Shown here: piece after piece, positions 7,039 to 10,276 of the stretch | Layout of the letters: every line of letters begins with the position of its first letter | Numbering within the stretch: position 1 is the first letter of the stretch | NCBI GenBank assembly: GCA_021793935.1 | Contig: JAJYRV010000046.1 | Coordinates: forward strand, 1-10,276 | From: Actinomycetes bacterium | GTDB lineage: Bacteria; Actinomycetota; Actinomycetes; Actinomycetales; Beutenbergiaceae | Direction of reading: 5' to 3' | DNA length: 10,276 bases | Notes under the pieces: model-generated | Database searches by the model: none | Seen by the model: the letters and a program-made list of their open reading frames with translations, nothing else | What the model was told of the DNA's origin: nothing | Program-made: the position numbers and the translations under genes

Positions 7039-7829
7039 GCGGCTGACCCGAGCAGCTGGCGCTGGAACCGGATCGGCGTGAATTTCTCCGGGCGGTGATT
7101 GTCGACGTCGCCCACCGGCGTCCACGCCCAACCCACGTTCTGCCCGAGCTCTTCGAGGAGCTCGTAGCGGGCGAACTGGAAGTGCCAGACATCGCCGTCC
7201 GCTGGGGGAAGACTGCGCCCGTCGGCGAAGATCTCTAGCGATGCCCACGGCATTTTGATCATCACGTCCCAGCCCTCATCCTCGTCCGCGTGGTCGTTGA
7301 CCGTGCCGTAAACGGCGACCTGGGTCGTCAGGCGCGGCAGATCCCAGTCGAGGAACGCCCAGCGCACCCCGCGTTCGTGAGTTCCCCACCAGAACGACTC
7401 CGAGCGGCGGTCGTTGTTGCCGCCGAAGGTCAGCGCGTTCGCGGCGATCGGATCGAGTTCGGGGTGGCGGGCCAGGGTGCGCTCGAAGTTATCCCGCCAG
7501 GCGAACAGCACCTCGTAGACGGTGTTGTTCGCGCTCACCTCCAACTCGTAATACACGTCGCCGCCGTCGATGAACAACTCCACGTTGTTCTCGTTGAACA
7601 GCAGCGCGTCCCGATCGTACATCGTGCCGGCGAGGAAGGGCTCCTCGACCCAATACCGCACGAACAGGTGCTCCTCGGACCACAGGACGGCGGCCTGGGT
7701 GCGGTAGGTAGCGCGTTTGCCATTGACGATGTTGACGAACCGCGGGGAGCGTTCCACCGCGTTCCAGATCTCGGATTCCACGGTGAGCGCCGTGGCGTCC
7801 GTGGAAGGAATCATCATCGCGCTATACAT
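7029..7829 (-). CDS. CBM9-like (DOMON-fold) carbohydrate-binding family protein
   Basis: This 266-residue protein has the layout of the carbohydrate-binding family 9-like group. There is an early strand pair AVLWSEEHLFVRYWVEEP (47-64), NVELFIDGGDVYYELEVSAN (82-101) for the DxVEVFLDPG..YYEFEVN signature, NNTVYEVLF (101-109), EGWDVMIKMPWASL (185-198), GDVWHFQFARYE (212-223), and a final DNHRPEKFTPIRF (243-255). No signal peptide or membrane helix is seen, so it should be cytosolic, which is odd for a sugar-binding fold; its ligand is unknown. The start is ATG 7829, preceded by AGAAAGG nine bases upstream on the minus strand. It follows the DUF808 gene on the same strand by 50 bases, so co-transcription is possible but not required by the sequence. 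No catalytic domain is attached. Confidence 0.85.
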   Translation of the reverse strand: MYSAMMIPSTDATALTVESEIWNAVERSPRFVNIVNGKRATYRTQAAVLWSEEHLFVRYWVEEPFLAGTMYDRDALLFNENNVELFIDGGDVYYELEVSANNTVYEVLFAWRDNFERTLARHPELDPIAANALTFGGNNDRRSESFWWGTHERGVRWAFLDWDLPRLTTQVAVYGTVNDHADEDEGWDVMIKMPWASLEIFADGRSLPPADGDVWHFQFARYELLEELGQNVGWAWTPVGDVDNHRPEKFTPIRFQRQLLGSAARA

Positions 7830-7879
7830 AGACCGGCCTTTCTGAATGAACTAGGGGCGGGGGCCGATCCATTCTCCCA

Positions 7880-8818
7880 TCAACGATCCCGTGCGCGCCG
7901 CCCGCGCAGGAGCCCGGCGAGCCGAACGCCCTCGTCGATGATCGTGCCCCACGCGAGGCCGACGATCGCCGAGGTTACCGTGCCCGCGATCCACCCGAGC
8001 GCGCCCGGCCCGGGAACGGCGTGGATGAGCTGCTCGTGCAACGCCCGGGGCGCGGTGAAACCGACTTCGGCGACGTTCTCGATGAGGATCTGGCCCCCGA
8101 TCCACAGCATCGCCACCACCCCGATCACCGTGATCACACGAAACACCACCGGCATCGCGCGCACGAGGAAGGCGCCCAGGCGCTTGGCTGCCCGGGCGGG
8201 GCGGCGGATCAGCCAGCCACCGACGTCGTCGACCTTGATGAGCAGCCCCACGACCCCGTACACGCCGAGGGTCATGATGATCGCGACGAGGACGAGGATC
8301 GCGAGTTCCACGAGCCAACCGGTCGCGTCGATCGCGCCGAGGGAGATGAGCATGATCTCCGCGGAGAGCACGATGTCGGTGCGCAGGGCGGCGCGCACGA
8401 TCTGATCCTCATCGGCGCTCGAACGCTGCGCCACGTCGTGCGGATCCGCGGCCGGTGTGCCGCGCGAGGCGAGCCAGTGCCGGACCTTCTGTGCCCCCTC
8501 GAAGGCGAGGTAGGAACCGCCGGCGATGAGGAGCCAGGGGAGCACCTGCGGCAGAAAGATGCTCAGCGGCAGGATCGCCGCGATGATCACCGATTTGTTC
8601 AGCAACGAACCGCGGGTGATTCGCCAGACGACGGGGAGCTCGCGTTTGGGCGTGATTCCGTGCACGTACTGCGGGGTGACGGCGGCGTCGTCGATCACCA
8701 CGCCCGTCGCCTTGGCCGAGGCCTGGGAGGCGCCGGCGACGACGTCGTCGACCGAGGAGGCGGCCGCGCGCGCGAGCACGGCGATGTCATCAAGGAGGGC
8801 GAAGAAACTGCCGGCCAC
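7880..8818 (-). CDS. DUF808 family (YedI-like) integral membrane protein
   Basis: This 312-residue protein matches the DUF808 group, typified by Escherichia coli YedI. It opens AGSFFALLDDIAVLAR, has KATGVVIDDAAVTPQYV and the hallmark KRELPVVWRITRGSLLNK (58-75), then several hydrophobic segments (about 76-103, 150-163, 167-195, 222-245 and 275-294). FEGAQKVRHW (106-115) corresponds to the conserved FEG..K.LH stretch. The function of the family is not established; membrane localisation is clear. The start is GTG 8818, since the MAGS-type N-terminus of the family begins there and GAGG lies about 7 bases upstream. An earlier in-frame start would add residues with no family match. The CBM9-like gene follows in the same direction. 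Confidence 0.92.
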   Translation of the reverse strand: MAGSFFALLDDIAVLARAAASSVDDVVAGASQASAKATGVVIDDAAVTPQYVHGITPKRELPVVWRITRGSLLNKSVIIAAILPLSIFLPQVLPWLLIAGGSYLAFEGAQKVRHWLASRGTPAADPHDVAQRSSADEDQIVRAALRTDIVLSAEIMLISLGAIDATGWLVELAILVLVAIIMTLGVYGVVGLLIKVDDVGGWLIRRPARAAKRLGAFLVRAMPVVFRVITVIGVVAMLWIGGQILIENVAEVGFTAPRALHEQLIHAVPGPGALGWIAGTVTSAIVGLAWGTIIDEGVRLAGLLRGRRARDR

Positions 8819-8864
8819 GTAGGCACCTCGGTTCAGAGCTAGGCTTCCGGGAACAAGTTTTCCA

Positions 8865-8870
8865 ATTCTA
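8865..8870 (-). promoter_or_regulatory. Candidate -10 box for the DUF808 gene
   Basis: On the minus strand this reads TAGAAT, one base from TATAAT, and lies 46 bases before the GTG start at 8818. No good -35 is visible at the standard distance. It lies upstream of the ArsR remnant and would drive DUF808 and perhaps the CBM9-like gene. Confidence 0.35.
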
Positions 8871-8901
8871 TGGACATCGCCGCGGCAATCACATCCCGCG
8901 C

Positions 8902-8985
8902 AATGCCGAGGTGGACCGGGGCTTCCGCGCGTTCGCTGATTCCACCCGCCGCGAGATCGTGCGCCGCATCCATGGCACGGAGGCG
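8902..8985 (+). pseudogene. Remnant of an ArsR-family regulator N-terminus
   Basis: The frame reads NAEVDRGFRAFADSTRREI then VRRIHGTEA, close to the ArsR N-terminal helix VFRALADPTRREILRxL. After this point the winged-helix part is missing and the frame turns into low-complexity proline/arginine text. Another frame downstream (ending LLAEEWQRSRP just before 9045) might be its C-terminal end. No upstream in-frame ATG with a ribosome site is seen. With only about 25 matching residues this is suggestive rather than certain; the adjacent SRPBCC-like fragment, a common partner of such regulators, strengthens it. Confidence 0.5.
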
Positions 8986-9044
8986 CCGACGCCACCGGCA
9001 ACGCCGGTGAGCTGCTCGCGGAGGAATGGCAGCGGAGCAGACCC

Positions 9045-9086
9045 ATGCCTGTTACCACCATCGAAAAAGACCCGACCAACCTCACG
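9045..9086 (+). pseudogene. Remnant of an SRPBCC (AHSA1-like) protein N-terminus
   Basis: From ATG 9045 the frame reads MPVTTIEKDPTNLT, the typical opening of SRPBCC/AHSA1-like proteins that sit next to ArsR regulators. The expected continuation (TxVAEFDAPVERVW) is absent: the frame goes NACSVPHTRDW and stops before the sigma gene. So only the first strand remains, and the rest was probably deleted. Fourteen residues are a small basis, and the call depends on the neighbouring ArsR-like fragment. Confidence 0.45.
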
Positions 9087-9090
9087 ACGA

Positions 9091-9117
9091 ACGCGTGCTC
9101 GGTGCCGCATACGCGTG
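9091..9117 (+). repeat. Two ACGCGTG direct repeats spaced 20 bp apart
   Basis: ACGCGTG occurs at 9091-9097 and 9111-9117, exactly 20 bp start to start, which is about two helical turns and puts both on one DNA face. The second copy ends 24 bases before the -10 box of the sigma/kinase operon. This position suits an activator or repressor site, but no binding protein is known from the sequence. Confidence 0.4.
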
Positions 9118-9141
9118 ACTGGCCGGGCGCGGGGGTGTAGG

Positions 9142-9147
9142 TATACT
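9142..9147 (+). promoter_or_regulatory. -10 box of the sigma/kinase operon (leaderless)
   Basis: TATACT matches TATAAT at five of six positions in very GC-rich surroundings, and ends 7 bases before ATG 9155, so transcription should start at or next to the start codon. No ribosome site precedes the ATG, which agrees with a leaderless mRNA. The region at -35 is poor (CTGGCC at 17 bp; GTGACT only at 21 bp), which may mean the promoter needs an activator. The box looks like a housekeeping-sigma site, not an ECF site. Confidence 0.6.
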
Positions 9148-9154
9148 GCCCGCC

Positions 9155-9799
9155 ATGGAGGAACTGCAGCGACGGCTGGATGCGGCCCTCGCCAGCGGCG
9201 ATCCCACCCACGCCCGCCGCGTGGTGAACGAACTCGGCTCCGGCGCTGGGGACGCGGCGCAGGTGCTCGAGGCGCTCGCCACCCCCGCGGCCACCGGGGA
9301 CGCGCTCGCCCTGGAGATCCTCCTCGAGCGCCTCGACGAGGGCCGGGTGCTGCACCGGTTCATCTCTGGACTGCTACTGGACGAGGCGGCGATCGACGAC
9401 GTCGCCCAAGACACCCTCATCTCGATTGCCGGCTCCATCGCCTCCTTCGCCGGGCGCTCGAAATTCACCACCTGGGCCCACCGCGTGGCCAAGAACCGGA
9501 CCGTCGACCACCTGCGCCGCCAACGCGACACCGCGCCGCTGCAGGAGGACCCCGAGCTCGGGCCGGCCCAGCGGATGAGCTCGATGATCGCCACCCGGGT
9601 CTCGGTGCAAAACGCGCTCGCCCAGTTGCCGGAGAAGTACCGCGAGCCGGTGACGTTGCGCGACGTTGAGGGCCAGACCTACCAGGAGGTGGCCGAAGGT
9701 CTCGAGCTCTCGGTGGGCACGGTGAAGTCACAGGTGAGCCGGGGCCGGGCGATGCTCGCCGCCACGCTCGCCCCACCCCGTGCAGGCGGCGGCGAATGA
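9155..9799 (+). CDS. ECF-type RNA polymerase sigma factor, kinase-linked
   Basis: This 214-residue sigma-70 family protein has only regions 2 and 4, as in the ECF group. Region 2 spans about 50-123: DDVAQDTL (81-88) is the core-binding helix, and RSKFTTWAHRVAKNRTVDHL (101-120) is the -10 recognition and melting part. Region 4 spans about 150-205: LPEKYREPVTLRDVEGQTYQ, then the helix-turn-helix EVAEGLELSVGTVKSQVSRG (178-197). About 48 residues before region 2 form a helical, alanine-rich extension that most ECF factors lack. No anti-sigma gene follows. Instead the stop TGA (9797-9799) overlaps the kinase ATG, so the two are translated together and the kinase is the natural candidate regulator. 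Several actinobacterial and planctomycete ECF groups are known to be kinase-linked; I cannot assign a group number. Confidence 0.92.
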   Translation: MEELQRRLDAALASGDPTHARRVVNELGSGAGDAAQVLEALATPAATGDALALEILLERLDEGRVLHRFISGLLLDEAAIDDVAQDTLISIAGSIASFAGRSKFTTWAHRVAKNRTVDHLRRQRDTAPLQEDPELGPAQRMSSMIATRVSVQNALAQLPEKYREPVTLRDVEGQTYQEVAEGLELSVGTVKSQVSRGRAMLAATLAPPRAGGGE

Positions 9800-10276
9800 G
9801 CACAGCGGGGCGCTACCGGCTCGAAGAGGTCATCGGGGTGGGGTCCTTCGCCACCGTGCACCGCGCGGTCGACGATCGGCTCGACTCCCGGGTCGTCATC
9901 AAGATGCTCGCCGAGAACCACAGCCTGAATCCGGAGATCCGGGAGCGGTTCATCGCCGAGGGGCGCAGCCTGCGGAAGGTGAACGACCCGCACGTCGTTA
10001 CCGTGCACGACATCGGTGAATCCGAACGCCAACAGCCCTACCTCGTGCTCGAGTACGCCGACCGCGGCACGCTCGCCGACCGGGTCGAGGGGCTGCGCGC
10101 CGGGGGCTGGGTCGCCTCGGCCGAGGACGTGCTCACCGCTAGCCGCAACCTCACCTCCGCTCTCCACGCCGTGCACGCCGCCGGGCTCGTGCACCGCGAT
10201 CTCAGCCCGCGAAACGTCCTCATCACCCGGGCCGACCGCGCCCCCGCATCCCCGCCGGGCGGGCACGGGGAGCAGC
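9796..10276 (+). CDS. Hanks-type serine/threonine protein kinase, 5' part
   Basis: The first 160 residues of a kinase are present and the frame is open to the window end. From ATG 9796 they show YRLEEVIGVGSFATVHRAV with a glycine loop G14-V-G-S-F-A-T-V21, ATP-anchoring lysine K36 in VVIKML, the partner glutamate E55 in the C-helix, hinge region YLVLEYADRGTLAD (82-95), and the catalytic loop HRDLSPRN (133-140) with D135 and N140. The usual loop lysine (HRDLKPxN) is replaced by serine at 137, with arginine at 139. The DFG motif, activation segment and any membrane or sensor domain lie beyond the window. The start overlaps the sigma gene stop by 4 bases (ATGA), a sign of translational coupling. 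The likely role is to sense a signal and phosphorylate the sigma factor or an associated protein; this is inferred from gene order. Confidence 0.93.
   Translation, partial: MSTAGRYRLEEVIGVGSFATVHRAVDDRLDSRVVIKMLAENHSLNPEIRERFIAEGRSLRKVNDPHVVTVHDIGESERQQPYLVLEYADRGTLADRVEGLRAGGWVASAEDVLTASRNLTSALHAVHAAGLVHRDLSPRNVLITRADRAPASPPGGHGEQ

Noticed and set aside
7290..8405. Long open frame (371 residues) on the plus strand
   Set aside because: It spans parts of the CBM9-like and DUF808 genes in antisense; the arginine/proline/serine-rich text shows no family motif.
8889..9110. 73-residue open frame on the minus strand
   Set aside because: It is arginine-rich and featureless, and lies opposite the ArsR/SRPBCC-like fragments.
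1..10276. CRISPR array, tRNA or rRNA genes, insertion sequence or phage integration site
   Set aside because: No regularly spaced repeats, RNA gene signatures, transposase or integrase motifs, or flanking target duplications were seen on either strand.

Overview
The window comes from a high-GC Gram-positive bacterium (Actinomycetota, most likely Micrococcales or a neighbouring order). The signs are strong G/C third positions, leaderless-looking starts, a fused peptide-transporter permease/ATPase, an SPW-repeat membrane protein, and an ECF sigma factor coupled to a Hanks-type kinase. I cannot name the genus from sequence alone.

Bases 1-4606 (+) hold most of a peptide/nickel-type (PepT family) ABC transporter operon. 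It has the end of a DppB-like permease, a DppC permease fused to a DppD-type ATPase, a DppF-type ATPase, and last a family 5 substrate-binding protein. Starts overlap or follow closely, so this reads as one transcript. The binding protein is broken by a single in-frame amber codon (4028-4030), with perfectly recognisable coding sequence on both sides, and it has no visible signal peptide. The block is less GC-rich than the rest and carries at least five TTA leucine codons, so it may be a foreign import now decaying.

Bases 4607-7019 hold an SPW-repeat membrane protein (-), a decayed metallo-beta-lactamase-fold hydrolase (-), a CYP152-type cytochrome P450 (+) and a small two-helix membrane protein (+). 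Bases 7029-8818 (-) hold a cytosolic CBM9-like protein and a DUF808 (YedI-like) membrane protein. Bases 8819-9154 have no intact gene but contain apparent remnants of an ArsR regulator and its usual SRPBCC partner.

Bases 9155-10276 (+) start a regulatory operon: an ECF-type sigma factor with an N-terminal extension, then a Ser/Thr kinase whose start overlaps the sigma stop by four bases and which runs off the window. The operon has a near-consensus -10 box only seven bases before the sigma ATG, preceded by two 7-bp direct repeats exactly 20 bp apart.

The strongest points for follow-up are the amber-interrupted binding protein, the sigma/kinase module with its repeats and a kinase catalytic loop lacking the usual lysine, and the two gene remnants. 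I found no CRISPR array, tRNA, rRNA, insertion sequence or phage gene.
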